NCBI GenBank assembly: GCA_022578965.1
Contig: MU400529.1
Location: 372,001-436,000, forward strand
Reading direction: 5' to 3'
Length of the DNA: 64,000 bases
Source of the DNA: Xylaria sp. FL1777
Taxonomy: Eukaryota > Ascomycota > Sordariomycetes > Xylariales > Xylariaceae
Made by a program: the position numbers and the translations under genes. Positions 1 to 10,151 of this stretch are shown here, piece after piece. Every line of letters starts with the position of its first letter. Positions within the stretch are counted from its first letter, which is position 1. Below the pieces are notes generated by a model. The model did no database searches, was not told where the DNA came from, and saw only the letters and a list, made by a program, of their open reading frames with translations.

Positions 1-161
1 GATATTAACAGGATTATGATTACACTTGAACTGATGACACGAAGGTAGCAGATCCCTTTACGACGATTTTGCTCTGAGTATACTACTCCTTGGGTATAAT
101 ACTAGCTTCTAGCGATTGCCTATTATTTACATGTTATTCTAAAAATAAATAAATGTATATT

Positions 162-2017
162 CTAGTAAGTTGCTGTTTGGTACTTCGACTTGCTTCTAAT
201 AATTTTCCCAAATTTAAACAGGAGGAACGGCAACGGGAGGAGCGCGAGGGAGACAAACCCCAGAAGACTGGAAGCCCATGCTATGCCGAGATTCTGATAG
301 ACTGTAACGGATTAGCACAAAGTGAACGCCAGGATGAAAAGAATTAATAGCTCACGTTGGAGAGAAAACAAGGGGAATACGGCGGCAAGTCCGTATCGGG
401 CGAGGCTGTTGGCACTGGTAGCACTAGCGATATTCGTTCGATGATACACATCACCGGTGAATTGAAGCGCGCTGATGAATAGACTGATGTTGCCGGCTCC
501 GAAGATCACGATGGCGAAGATTGGCACCGCTGGAGAGATGCTGGGTCGAGTAGTCCATGCGAATATGAAGATGCTGATAGGAAGGGCAATACTACCTATC
601 ATTGCTGGAAGTAGTCGATATTCAGGAGGTACTTGGTGAGGCGGATACCGGCGAACTTGGGGCTGATAGAATAGCCCACCACAAAGCCAGATATTAAGGG
701 CACCAATCACACAACCAAATGCAACAGCTAGAAAGACTAGCCCGGATTGCACAAGGGTGAAGCCATAAACGGATTCAAAGATGTAGAAAAAGGCGCCGAA
801 GAAATTGAAGAGGACTCCGAATATGAAGGCTATGTATAAGCAAAGCAAGCCGACAATAGGCTCGGTAACCATCATATGAAGGGGTCGAAGAAGCCCAGTT
901 GTTAAGAACTCTCGTAATGTATCGGCCAAGGGTGCAGTCTCTGGCGGCGTCATGCCAAGCTGCTTCATCCGGCGGCGCTGGATAACGGGATGGTAGGATT
1001 CGCTTCCGATCAATGCGCATATCAGACTGAAAACGGAGAAAAACACGAGCGTGTATTGGGTCCATCGCCAACCCACACGGTCAACGAGGAAGACACCGAG
1101 GACCGGCCTGTAATGACGTCTTGTTAGCTTCATTAGATGGTGATACCGGTAATGTACTCACCCAAGGCCAGGACCTAGGAATGGACTGAGTATCCATAGA
1201 AGAGAAGGGACACCTCGTTCCGCCGGAGTGCTATGATGATTCAAGAATTAGAAAACACTGCTTATGATAAAGACTTTCTTGAATTATGCTTAAACTTTTG
1301 GGACTGTCCGGACGCATGTAATTTTTGCTAAAACGGAAATAACAGGCCGGGGAATACATACTATGTCTCGGCGAGAAACCCGCTACCAATAGACAAGCTA
1401 GGGCCATAAGCAAAGCCAGCGAAGAACCGCAGGATAGCAAGGCCAGCAAATGAGGTGGTAAAACCTGCTCCTAATGTAAAAAGCCCACCTATAGCTACCG
1501 CTCCGACGAAGATCGCCTTTCGACCTACTGTTTCTGAAAGAGGTCCGCCGATGATAGGTCCTAGGCCGAGTGCGAGTACACTACAACACTCAGAGTCAGT
1601 TATTGCCAGTTCCGAATTCCAGAGTATTCCCTGAGTATATTGGAGTTATTGGGGCTTGTAGATGGCTTACTATGTCGTTAGAGGCAGAAAGGCCACGGTG
1701 CTGGAAACCCCGAATTCATCGATTAGTTGTTGATGTGCTGGACTGATGATGGATGTTCCGACTGATCTATAATCAAACCAATACGTGTTAGTAATTAAAA
1801 AATCAGAGTTAAAGAGCTGGTTATGGTTTACCGACCCTGTAAATGCTACGACCGAAGCTGCAGCTAGTTGGGTATTTTTCTTCCATTTCGGCCAATTGTA
1901 TGGATTTTCCGGGTCTTTGCTGAAGTCAAATTCTGTTGATGTTTCATCTACAGTCTTCTCGGCCGAAGTGCCCTTGTCCCGGGTCGTATCATCCGAGTCC
2001 GATGTTTCTATTATCAT
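162..2017 (-). CDS. MFS transporter, DHA1 drug:H+ antiporter type (6 exons, 485 aa)
   Basis: Predicted plasma-membrane exporter of the 12-helix DHA1 (FLR1/TPO-like) group; substrate unknown. Exons on the minus strand: 2017-1836, 1766-1671, 1580-1362, 1230-1162, 1107-356, 301-162; they sum to 486 codons including the stop. Seen: cytosolic N-terminus with the family signature PENPYNWPKWKK (about residues 36-47); motif A in GGPLSETVGRK (about 104-114); antiporter motif C-like GPGLGPVLG (about 185-193); a central loop before the second half; and a typical C-terminus ending LPFLLFKFGKII. The last intron (302-355) has GTGAG donor, GCTAATC branch and ACAG acceptor; ignoring it gives a false early stop. 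Intron 1 (1767-1835) has an unusual GTCGGT donor but a good TTACTAAC branch point; its length is a multiple of three, so retention would add 23 residues. Family assignment is firm; drug export is inferred. Confidence 0.9.
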
Positions 2018-2602
2018 CCTCTCCGGTTTTTTTTTTCTCGTTTCTTTTTTGTTGGCGCGGACGACCTACTTGGCGATGCCTTTGATATTCAACCTGTACT
2101 TGGTTCCTGACTTAACACTGCAGATACAGAGCTATAGCACGAGGTTATGTCGTAATAATAGCTGCGGGCCGGTGTTATATGTATACTACGAGACATGGTC
2201 TAAATTACACTATGATACTAATAGCACTTTTCATTATTAATTGCCATTTCGAGATGATTCGCTCTAGGAGAAACAATTAACCTGTATAAGTGTTATAAAT
2301 AAGATTAATAAATGCTGCTTGGCTCAAAAAAGATGCGAATGAACGGCAATAACCTCATCAGTGTGATGTTCTATTGGTCATTCAAAATTTGACGTGGAAG
2401 GAGTCACAAGGAGGTACATTCATTTGTTTTATGATTAATCATTGTATGGAAATGTCATCAAAAGATTTAAAGATTACTGATCGCATTCCGCTAGCCTAGA
2501 AACCATTGCCTTTTTAGAAGACCTGCAAGGAACAAAACAGGCTGATTGGCTACATGGGGAATATAAGTGATGGAATCGTGGTTATAAGCTGGGAATTATA
2601 TA

Positions 2603-2861
2603 CCGTATTTACCCTAAATACACTGAATGGGAACCGTTGCCAAGATTGCTTGGCATACATGAAGAGTTAGTCATGTGACGAAGATCTTGCCATATTAAGA
2701 GATCACTTGCATAAGCGAATAGCTAATATTAGTTTTAAACCTTTAATCTAGCTATATTACGCTTAGGGTGGCTGGGATAAGCTTGGTTATTCATGGCCAG
2801 TACCCTGTTGCCAAGCGATCTTGGCAACGGTTCCCATTCAGTGTATTTAGGGTAAATACGG
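2603..2861. mobile_element. MITE-like element with 53-bp TIRs and TA target duplication
   Basis: Terminal inverted repeats at 2603-2655 and 2809-2861 match base for base over 53 positions except one (2647 T; the partner reads as C). The ends begin CCGTATTTACCC and are flanked on both sides by TA (2601-2602, 2862-2863), the duplication made by Tc1/mariner/pogo (Fot1-like) transposases. The interior (2656-2808) has no coding capacity. Within each TIR, TGCCAAG and CTTGGCA form a further small palindrome, possibly a transposase-binding or hairpin site. A non-autonomous element moved by a pogo/Fot1-type transposase is inferred; no transposase is in the window. Confidence 0.85.
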
Positions 2862-2950
2862 TACCGGATTAGAAGTGGAGATGCCGAGGTGGAGACATGG
2901 ATCCGCATATCGGATGCATCAAAACAGACTTGCATGCATCTAGCCTAGCA

Positions 2951-2970
2951 GATTAGATTAGATTAGATTA
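2951..2970. repeat. (GATTA)4 tandem repeat
   Basis: Four perfect GATTA units about 95 bp before the BCS1 start codon, probably in its promoter or 5' UTR. No function can be assigned. Confidence 0.7.
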
Positions 2971-3063
2971 GGTAATCAGGACGGACTGTCTATTATTTTC
3001 TAAGCAGCTGTCAGCATCCGCAACGCCTCCGAAACAACCTCTCATCCAGTCCTGCGAATCGCC

Positions 3064-4425
3064 ATGTCAGAGCCGGCAGCGTCGGCAGCGGGATCTGTTT
3101 TGAACATAAATGGGCTCCTAGAAAACCCTGTGTTTGCCGGCGGCTTTGGCCTGGCGTCATTGGGCGCCGTGCTGGCGTTTGCGCGGCGCGGCGCCCTCAC
3201 GTCCGCCAGCCTGATCCGACGACGTCTGCTAGTCAACGTCGAGATCAGCAGACAGGACCCGGCATATCCTTGGGTGTTGGCATGGCTATCCGAACCTCGG
3301 CCGCAGACGTCCTTTCTCGCGAAGCGGCTCACGCGCATCAACAAGCTCTCCGTGACGACCACCACGAGCACCACCCCCAACGGACCCACGCAGGCTAGCT
3401 TCTTCCTGCAGCCCGGCTATGGACGGCACATCGTCAAGTACAAGCACGCCTACATCGCTGTCAACAGGGAGAAGCAGGCGACCGCTAAGACGAATACCGG
3501 CGAGCCCCACGAGACCCTAGAGCTGACCACGTTGTATGCGCATCGCCACATCTTCGAAGACGTTTTTACCGAGGCGCGCGCTCTCGCGCTTCGGGCGAAC
3601 GAGGGGAAGACGGTGGTGTACTCGGTGAGGAACTTCGACTGGGTGCCTCTCGGGGTGCCGCGCAGGAAACGTCCTCTGGCCAGCGTCGTCTTGGACAAAG
3701 GGGTAAAAGAAGACATTGTGAATGATGCGAGGGACTTCCTGGCTCGTCGCCAGTGGTATGTCGATCGCGGGATACCCTACCGCCGAGGATACCTTCTCTA
3801 CGGGCCCCCAGGCAGCGGAAAGAGCTCCTTCATTCAAGCCCTTGCCGGTGAACTGGACTACAGTGTGGCTATGATTAATCTCAGCGAGATTGGCGTGACA
3901 GATGACAAGCTCGCATTTCTCCTTACTAAGCTTCCCGAGCGTTCCATTGTATTATTAGAGGATGCTGACTCTGCGTTTGTAAATCGGAGAAGACGTGATG
4001 CTGACGGCTACAGCGGCGGCACTGTGACATTTTCTGGGCTTTTGAACGCCCTTGACGGCCTATCTGCCGGCGAGGAGAGGATCGCATTTCTTACCACCAA
4101 CCATATTGAATTACTTGACCCTGCTCTCATCAGACCTGGTAGAGTCGACATGATGGTTCGCATCGGGGAAGCTACTCGATACCAAGCAGCCGAGATGTGG
4201 GATCGATTCTACGGAGACGTGGATCACGACGGAGTCAATAGAGAGCGTTTCTTAGCCCGCCTAGACGAACTAGGATTGTTCCGCGAGGCTGTAGAAGGAG
4301 TGACCCCAATCCGGACCAGCACCGCTGCGATCCAAGGACTTTTCCTCTTCAACAAAAACGACATGGAGGGCGCCATTAACATGGCTGAAGGCTTGATTCC
4401 ACAAAAGTTGGAAGCAGAACCGTAA
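3064..4425 (+). CDS. bcs1: BCS1-type mitochondrial AAA ATPase (453 aa, single exon)
   Basis: Inner-membrane AAA chaperone; the family inserts the Rieske iron-sulfur protein into respiratory complex III. Seen: one hydrophobic segment near the N-terminus (about 23-40), a BCS1-specific region (about 50-215), then the AAA domain with Walker A GPPGSGKS (247-254), Walker B IVLLEDAD (295-302), sensor-1 TTNH (344-347) and the arginine-finger region LIRPGR (355-360). The length fits fungal BCS1 (about 430-500). The start was chosen because it lies just before the membrane segment and no longer in-frame extension is coding-like. The C-terminal helical part (about 371-453) is intact. No intron is needed. 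It converges with the phospholipase C gene. Fungi often carry several BCS1 paralogues, so this may not be the complex III one. Confidence 0.9.
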   Translation: MSEPAASAAGSVLNINGLLENPVFAGGFGLASLGAVLAFARRGALTSASLIRRRLLVNVEISRQDPAYPWVLAWLSEPRPQTSFLAKRLTRINKLSVTTTTSTTPNGPTQASFFLQPGYGRHIVKYKHAYIAVNREKQATAKTNTGEPHETLELTTLYAHRHIFEDVFTEARALALRANEGKTVVYSVRNFDWVPLGVPRRKRPLASVVLDKGVKEDIVNDARDFLARRQWYVDRGIPYRRGYLLYGPPGSGKSSFIQALAGELDYSVAMINLSEIGVTDDKLAFLLTKLPERSIVLLEDADSAFVNRRRRDADGYSGGTVTFSGLLNALDGLSAGEERIAFLTTNHIELLDPALIRPGRVDMMVRIGEATRYQAAEMWDRFYGDVDHDGVNRERFLARLDELGLFREAVEGVTPIRTSTAAIQGLFLFNKNDMEGAINMAEGLIPQKLEAEP

Positions 4426-5005
4426 AATATGTACATCACACGTAATGCACTTGTACCATACGAAGATACCCAACCAAAAAGTATAGAATGAATACCGTCA
4501 TTCGGGGATTTTGCCACTTTGAAAGGCGGTTATGCATTGAACTTGAGCATGGGATACAAACAAATATGCGAAGATGATTCATAACCTAATGTGTAAGCCA
4601 CAGCGGATATTTCCTCATATTGAAGCCACTAGATGCTCCATGTAGATGGCCAAATTGTATGAACTGATTCGTTCGGCTTACTCCTACTATGCCTTTCCAT
4701 AGACGTACCCAGGAGTTCCAATTCTAGTTGCACAGTCAGCAATGACCAAGGACTCATATTGGGGTTTCAGGATCTGGAAATAGCAACTCACAGCCTTCAA
4801 CATTGTGAACTAGATCTTTGATCAAGATTCGAGTATGTAACCGGAGGCAGGAGATATTAGGTTGCCCACGCCTAATCCAAGTCATAGAATTGTTGGCAGC
4901 GCTCAGCGCAGTGGGCACGAAAGAGCAGTGGATAACCACTCAGTTGTTTATGATTTTACGTGGTTTTTGTATTTGATTGCCTGGGATATTACATCCTGCA
5001 GATCA
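4426..5005. other. Convergent intergenic region (3' UTRs)
   Basis: This 580-bp stretch separates the converging BCS1 and phospholipase C genes and should hold both 3' UTRs. Short open frames on the minus strand (for example 4754-4939) show no motif or coding signature. I see nothing else. Confidence 0.5.
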
Positions 5006-6754
5006 CTAGACAGTCTCAAAGTCAAATTTGAGCAGTAGGGAGCATCTCGTTTCATGCCCCTTCAAGTCAAGCAGGCGGATGAAACTCCACCCCGGAACGA
5101 CGTAAAGAAGCCGGACGGCAGTGACGGCGTAAATCGGGTTTTCGTTAAAGCTGATGTCGTCCTTGATGAAAATTCGCAGAAAGACGAGCTCGTTGTCATC
5201 GTATTCCCATTCCAACGTCTCGTCCCATAGCGGATCTGTCGGCGGGGGGTTCTCGCCTCTGTGTAGAAACTCAAGCTTGTGCTGTCTGTAGTGCTTGGTT
5301 TTGCGCTTTTCGTGTTTGCCCTCGACGTCATCTGGGTGGATGAGTGAGCACGTAACGTACGGCTTGATATCGCCTACATCTTGACCCTCTGGCACCGGGA
5401 CGTCTGAGGCACCCGCAACGTGTAGACGCAGCTTCTTCCGCCATCCGGTGTTCAACTGGCCGCTGCCACCGGCCCTCAGCGCTGCTGGTTTCAGCACGTA
5501 GCCTTCTGTCCCGCTGAACATAGCCTCATTCAATTGCATGCTGCCTCCAAATGTCTGCCAGTTCATCGCACAGATCTGCGCCCCAATGGCCCAGAACGGG
5601 ACTTGCCTGAGATTCTTTGACGATATGCGAGTGCCTTTGGGAAATACACGCATGAGATACTGAGAGTTGTGGCGGGCGATATGCTCATTATTCACAGGCA
5701 TTAGTTCCTGAAGGCCAGTCTCGGAGATATTGATGAGATGGTGATGAGGCCCTTCATACAGCTGAGTCTCAAACCACGAGTTGTCTCTTGGCTTTACGGA
5801 CTGTGCATAAACACCAAGAGCCGCGAGTTCCGGAATAATCTCGCCATTCTTCACTGCCTTCTTTCGCGCCTTGTATGCAGCATGAGCTTCCCTCTCCTCT
5901 TCATCTTCAGAGCTAGGGTCGTCACTATCATCGTCATCGTCTTCAGGAGTCTGGAAGAAGTACTCGACGATGAGCACGATCTTGGATCCAAGATCATCGA
6001 GGTAAACTTGCTCATCTTTCGTTTCCTGCTCTCGATGGCCCTTCTCGCGGACGGCTTTGCTCAGCAGCCTGTCGCCCCAGATCTCTCTCATGATCTCGAC
6101 CAAGCGCATTTGGCCATAAGCGCTACAGTGATTTTCGAGTGACAAGACGATCGGCGCAGCCCGATAACCCTGCCGGTCTACGGCCTCAGCCGCCTCTTTG
6201 TCGACGATTTCACGGATGGCCTGGCAGACTGAGCGGAATGGGATGTTGGAGACAAGAGTATACCCGTGGGTGACCTTGGGCTCGTCCTTATTCTCTTCGT
6301 TATCCCATGCGTCGATCTCGACGCATCGCGCCCCAGTTGATAGGGCAGACTCATACGCCGAAGCTGAGGATCTCCCCGAAAGCTGATGTCCGAGGAGATA
6401 TGTGTTGTGACTGGAGCTTATGAAATATTCCGACAAGGGGTAGGATCGGTCTGTCAGGTGCGCGGGGACTTGAATATGTGGTTTGTCTAGCAGTACTTCC
6501 AGAGCCGAACTCAGCTGTTCGGATTCTAGAACAGCATCGCTCTGAGACACGACATCGTTATTCGCAAGGAATGACTTCAGTGCATGACTGATCCTCAGCT
6601 GGTGATTGGTGATCTCTGTCCGACGAGAGCTGTGACCACCTCCAGCCACGGTGAAGTCATCAATATCCTCACCCACGTCTTCGTCGTATACCCCTCTGAC
6701 GGATCTTGAGAGGATACGGAGCTTAGCGATGCCAGCAGTGATAGGATCAGCCAT
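5006..6754 (-). CDS. plc1: Phosphoinositide-specific phospholipase C, delta-like (582 aa)
   Basis: Predicted to hydrolyse PIP2 to IP3 and diacylglycerol at membranes. Seen, in order: short N-terminal region (1-105) without a clear EF-hand loop or PH domain; X box (about 105-270) with catalytic His116 (SSSHNTYL) and His163 (VTHGYTL) and metal ligands Glu146/Asp148 (CVEIDAWD); an acidic linker (about 270-290, run of Asp/Glu); Y box (about 308-428) ending EGYVLKPAAL; and a C2 domain (about 440-580). The frame is open 34 codons further upstream, to 6856, but I chose the internal ATG at 6754 because the protein then begins MADPITAG and the preceding residues look non-coding. Single exon. Compared with canonical delta PLCs the N-terminus is short; other fungal PLCs also vary here. 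Confidence 0.9.
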   Translation of the reverse strand: MADPITAGIAKLRILSRSVRGVYDEDVGEDIDDFTVAGGGHSSRRTEITNHQLRISHALKSFLANNDVVSQSDAVLESEQLSSALEVLLDKPHIQVPAHLTDRSYPLSEYFISSSHNTYLLGHQLSGRSSASAYESALSTGARCVEIDAWDNEENKDEPKVTHGYTLVSNIPFRSVCQAIREIVDKEAAEAVDRQGYRAAPIVLSLENHCSAYGQMRLVEIMREIWGDRLLSKAVREKGHREQETKDEQVYLDDLGSKIVLIVEYFFQTPEDDDDDSDDPSSEDEEEREAHAAYKARKKAVKNGEIIPELAALGVYAQSVKPRDNSWFETQLYEGPHHHLINISETGLQELMPVNNEHIARHNSQYLMRVFPKGTRISSKNLRQVPFWAIGAQICAMNWQTFGGSMQLNEAMFSGTEGYVLKPAALRAGGSGQLNTGWRKKLRLHVAGASDVPVPEGQDVGDIKPYVTCSLIHPDDVEGKHEKRKTKHYRQHKLEFLHRGENPPPTDPLWDETLEWEYDDNELVFLRIFIKDDISFNENPIYAVTAVRLLYVVPGWSFIRLLDLKGHETRCSLLLKFDFETV

Positions 6755-7320
6755 GGTCAAATCAACAAGGAGCGCTCGACTCAACCGGGACGAGATTACT
6801 GCGGTAATTGACTGAAATAAACCTCCCAGTGCTATATTGGGTTTGTATGAAAACACGACCGATGTGGTACGCTTTGTGAGGGGTTGGGAGAAGACAGGCT
6901 CAAGTCAGTCATCTTGGACAAGATCTGGGTGGATAGTATACCTTAGGTAAGTAAGTCCTAGGTAGGTCCTAGGTAGGTACACTAGGACGCCGTTTCCGCC
7001 CCTAACGGCGTCAGCAAAGCCGTTATAGCCGGCACATCACGTGCTATGGTCTATATTTAGCGTGCCTATAGCGATGTCTCGTGCATGTCATTTACCAGTC
7101 AGCCGGATGCGTTTGTTCTACAACGTTTGTTCTACCACATTTATTTCACCCTGCATCATTTTGACTCCCATGACAGCCATCACCGACGACCGAAGAAAGG
7201 ATCAGAGTTTTCAATCTATCTGACTTTAATTCCGGTACTACTTACAATAAATTCCAATTCCAGGTGCTGTAGTAGACATTTATACGAAATCGTGTACTAC
7301 AACAACGACCAGTCATTACA
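6755..7320. promoter_or_regulatory. Presumed promoter region of plc1 with CCTAGGTA repeats
   Basis: This 566-bp gap lies upstream of the phospholipase C start and downstream of the dehydrogenase stop. It contains two perfect tandem copies of the 11-mer GTCCTAGGTAG (6955-6965, 6966-6976) and further CTAGGTA-like words on both sides. Promoter role is inferred from position; no factor can be named. Confidence 0.5.
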
Positions 7321-8363
7321 TCAGACCACTAATTGAACCTTCAGCTTATCCCCCTTCACTATTTCGTCCTTCTTTGCCATGAGCTCAGGCAGATCCCATG
7401 TGACATTGATGTATCTTCCTCCGAGCCAATCTCGCTTTTCTGATGTTAAGTAGACGATCGAATCTCCAGCCAACTCAGGTGTTTCGACGAAAACTGCAAG
7501 TTGTTGTCAGCATTCATGTTCTATTAAACCCCAAAGCGCGGGGTTTCTGGGCTTCTAGACCTACTGTGACCCATCCCATCCGCTATCTTGCCTTCGGAAT
7601 CGAGTGTCATGTCGGTGGGCACATTTCCAGGGTGTATACTGAATGCAACGATTCCCTTGGCACTATATTCGGCGTGAAGAAACTCGGTGAGTCTCAGCAC
7701 TGCCAACTTCGAGGTCTGATACGCGCTGTACCCTGCGTTCCGCAGCTGTGAGCCAACACTGCTGATCGTAACGAATGTGCTCAGGCCTCCTGTTTCGAGC
7801 ATGAGAGGAGTGAGAGCGCGCATCACAAGATATGGCCCCTTGATGTTGACAGTCATTGTATTCCACCATATGTCGGGGTCTGTCTCTGCTATCAAGTCCC
7901 TGACAAAACCTGCCGCGGCGTTATTAACCACGATGTCGAGGCGGCGAAAAGTCTTCTTGATTTCGGCTGCTGCTGCGTCGACGCTCTCCTGACTCGCCAC
8001 GTCGAACTTCAACTCGAGGATCTTTGGCTCTGGTTTTCCCGCGCTGGCCGCTGCCGCTTTCATTGCCTGAACAGTGTCGCTGAAGCTGGATCTCCCGCCT
8101 ATGGCAATCATCGAAGCCCCTGCCTTGGCAAAGGAGACACTGATGCTTCTGCCTATACCCCTTGTCGCGCCGCTAATGAAAACTGCCTTTCCACTCAGGT
8201 CGGCCTTGGTCGAGTCGATGGCAGGATAAGTGTCATTATGAACGACCGAAGTTGTATCGTAGTCACCTACAAATTAGTTGGTCGATATACAAGAGCCAGG
8301 AGGAGTCAATCATCACATACCTGGACCTTCGATCACATTAGGGACTCCCCTTGGAGGCGGCAT
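7321..8363 (-). CDS. Short-chain dehydrogenase/reductase (3 exons, 305 aa)
   Basis: NAD(P)-dependent oxidoreductase of the classical SDR family; substrate unknown. Exons: 8363-8321, 8266-7565, 7493-7321, 306 codons with stop. Intron 1 (8267-8320) has a GTATGT donor and CCAACTAAT branch; intron 2 (7494-7564) has a GTAGGT donor and GCTGAC branch. Seen: nucleotide-binding SGATRGIG (46-53), an NNAAAG variant of the NNAG motif (129-134), catalytic Ser183/184, Tyr197 and Lys201 (YQTSK), and the IHPGNVPTDM segment typical after the active site. The start gives a 40-residue N-terminal extension before the Rossmann fold. Without splicing intron 2 the frame would end in a non-conserved tail; with it, the C-terminus (GGRYINVTWDLPEL) looks like other fungal SDRs. 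Confidence 0.88.
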
Positions 8364-10151
8364 CTCGAGTTGAAATTGTTTTGATGTCAAAGAAAATCGG
8401 GTCGGTCCTCGTAATGTTAATGATAGAGTAGAGACCTAGGTCCAGTGATGCGATGTGGTAGCCCAGAGACAATGTGGAAGACTACGGCCAGACTTCATGT
8501 TATTTATACGTGTTGTTCCTCGGGTGGCTAAGGCAAATTCCAGTTACACGATGACGCTGCATATGCGGCAACCTAACAGCTAAAGAAGTTTTAGGATACA
8601 TAAATCATATTCCATCCTTGTGATTATGAAGTGCATGTACTCTTTCTTTCTTGGCGTCTAGCGTGGCACTTTAGGATTATCATCCTGTATTGGGTAGAGA
8701 TGTACTAATTATGGCTCCCCACGTTCAGACACAAGTTAAGCCCGAAAGAGCTAACTTCATAAATCCCGAAGCGGCGTATTTCTCCGCACTCAACGCCGAT
8801 TGTCAGTGCAGGGCTAGAGAAAGTCGGCGTCTTGGCAATACGGAGATAGGTCCTTATATAAGGTTAAGATCAAGCCACTATGACCTCCCCTCTGTTCACG
8901 CTTACGTATTCAGCTATGTGTTCAATTATATTGGAGTCGTAGCTTTGTAAGCCGAATTATTTAGTCTTCAACACCGGAGATTATTAAGGGTGTTTGCAAC
9001 GAAAAATCTTCTACTTAGCGATAATTTTCTACCAACTTAGAATCATTGGTACCAAGTATGACCGTCAGTTAGTTACCGATATTGCCGTCAGACAAGGTCG
9101 CGAATTCCTTTCCTTTGGGGGCGAGAGAATTACGAGGATACTGAGAAGCCACTGAATTACATGCATACTAGATAAGCGCCAAAGCGCCACTCCTCTCGTC
9201 ACTTGGTGTACATTCGTCTCTCAATAGAGCACTTGTCGAGAAGTCGGCAGGAATACATCTATAGGCTATAGCTATGTAGTATCCGTAGGATCCCTTCCTT
9301 CAACTTAATACGATATACCCTCAATATCCATCACATTTGACAGATATTGCCTACTCGTAAGACCTGAGAAAAGGCGAAGTCCCGTCCGCTCCTCCAAAGC
9401 TGAGCCAGCTGTAGGCTACCAGTGCCGCGCGGAAACATTATGTTAGGCTATATCGACTTACATATAACTTCGAAAGCACCTATCTCTGTTGCTACTTTTT
9501 TAAGCAATATCTTTTAAAGGAGAGTACAGGGTTAATAAATACAACAATGATAGCTATATATTAAATCTTATTATAAATGAATAAGCCCTTTGATTAGCTT
9601 AATTGAGTACCTAGTTAACATACAAAGTCTTAAAATCCAAGTCAACCGAGAAGCTACCAGGCTTTCCGTAAGCTTACCCCCAACGTCATATTCAGCATTC
9701 GATTCCGCTATTCCTCCTTCGGCGTCCGCCACCATTCAGACAACTTCTTCTTCGGAAACCCCTTTTGTTCCCACTCGTGGGCACGTTTGGCATCGATCTG
9801 ATGCCAAGGGACGCCGAGGTCCTTCGAGATGTGGTCCTTGACATAATTTATCGTGACGGATACGGTCTTCCAATCCGTATTTCAAGTAAAATGCTACACT
9901 TTTGAGTTGTGATTGTTGAGTTCACCTTCTATCGCAGAATCTACCGTACAATGCAAAGGCTTACTCAGGGGCGACAACCCTGGTCTTATCTAGGTACTTA
10001 AGTATTTGAATAGAACTTTGTTGTAGCACCTACTTAGACTTATAAGTCTCTTAGAAACCACTTATTAAGCACTCATCAAGTGCCATATGTCGCGTAGTTA
10101 AGCAAGTACCGTTGCCGATAGGGAATCAATCGCGCTTTGTAGACGTTTCTC
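8364..10151. other. Intergenic region, mostly featureless, with one coding-like relic
   Basis: This 1.8-kb stretch holds the SDR promoter and the 3' flank of the HET gene. Open frames such as 8690-8950 (+) show no recognisable motif. The only coding-like part is the minus-strand fragment at 9708-9881, listed separately. Confidence 0.4.
9708..9881 (-). pseudogene. Possible exon relic (57-residue open frame)
   Basis: On the minus strand an open frame runs from just after a TGA (9882-9884) to TAG (9708-9710). Its translation is Lys- and Trp-rich and looks like real protein, for example LGVPWHQIDAKRAHEWEQK near the middle and KKKLSEWW near the end. There is no ATG, and I could not find a convincing upstream exon. 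It may be the last exon of a decayed or unrecognised gene. Family not recognised. Confidence 0.3.

Larger units (their letters stand above)
2018..3063. other. Divergent intergenic region between MFS and BCS1 genes
   Basis: This 1.05-kb spacer must carry the promoters of both divergent neighbours. A T-rich tract lies just upstream of the MFS start (about 2028-2050). The MITE-like element (2603-2861) and a short GATTA tandem repeat (2951-2970) lie inside it. No gene is supported; open frames here overlap the inverted repeat or lack any recognisable feature. Confidence 0.6.

Noticed and set aside
2735..2935. 66-aa minus-strand open frame
   Set aside because: It overlaps the right terminal inverted repeat of the MITE and has no protein-like features.
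8690..8950. 86-aa plus-strand open frame
   Set aside because: No motif, no splice context, and composition like the surrounding intergenic DNA.
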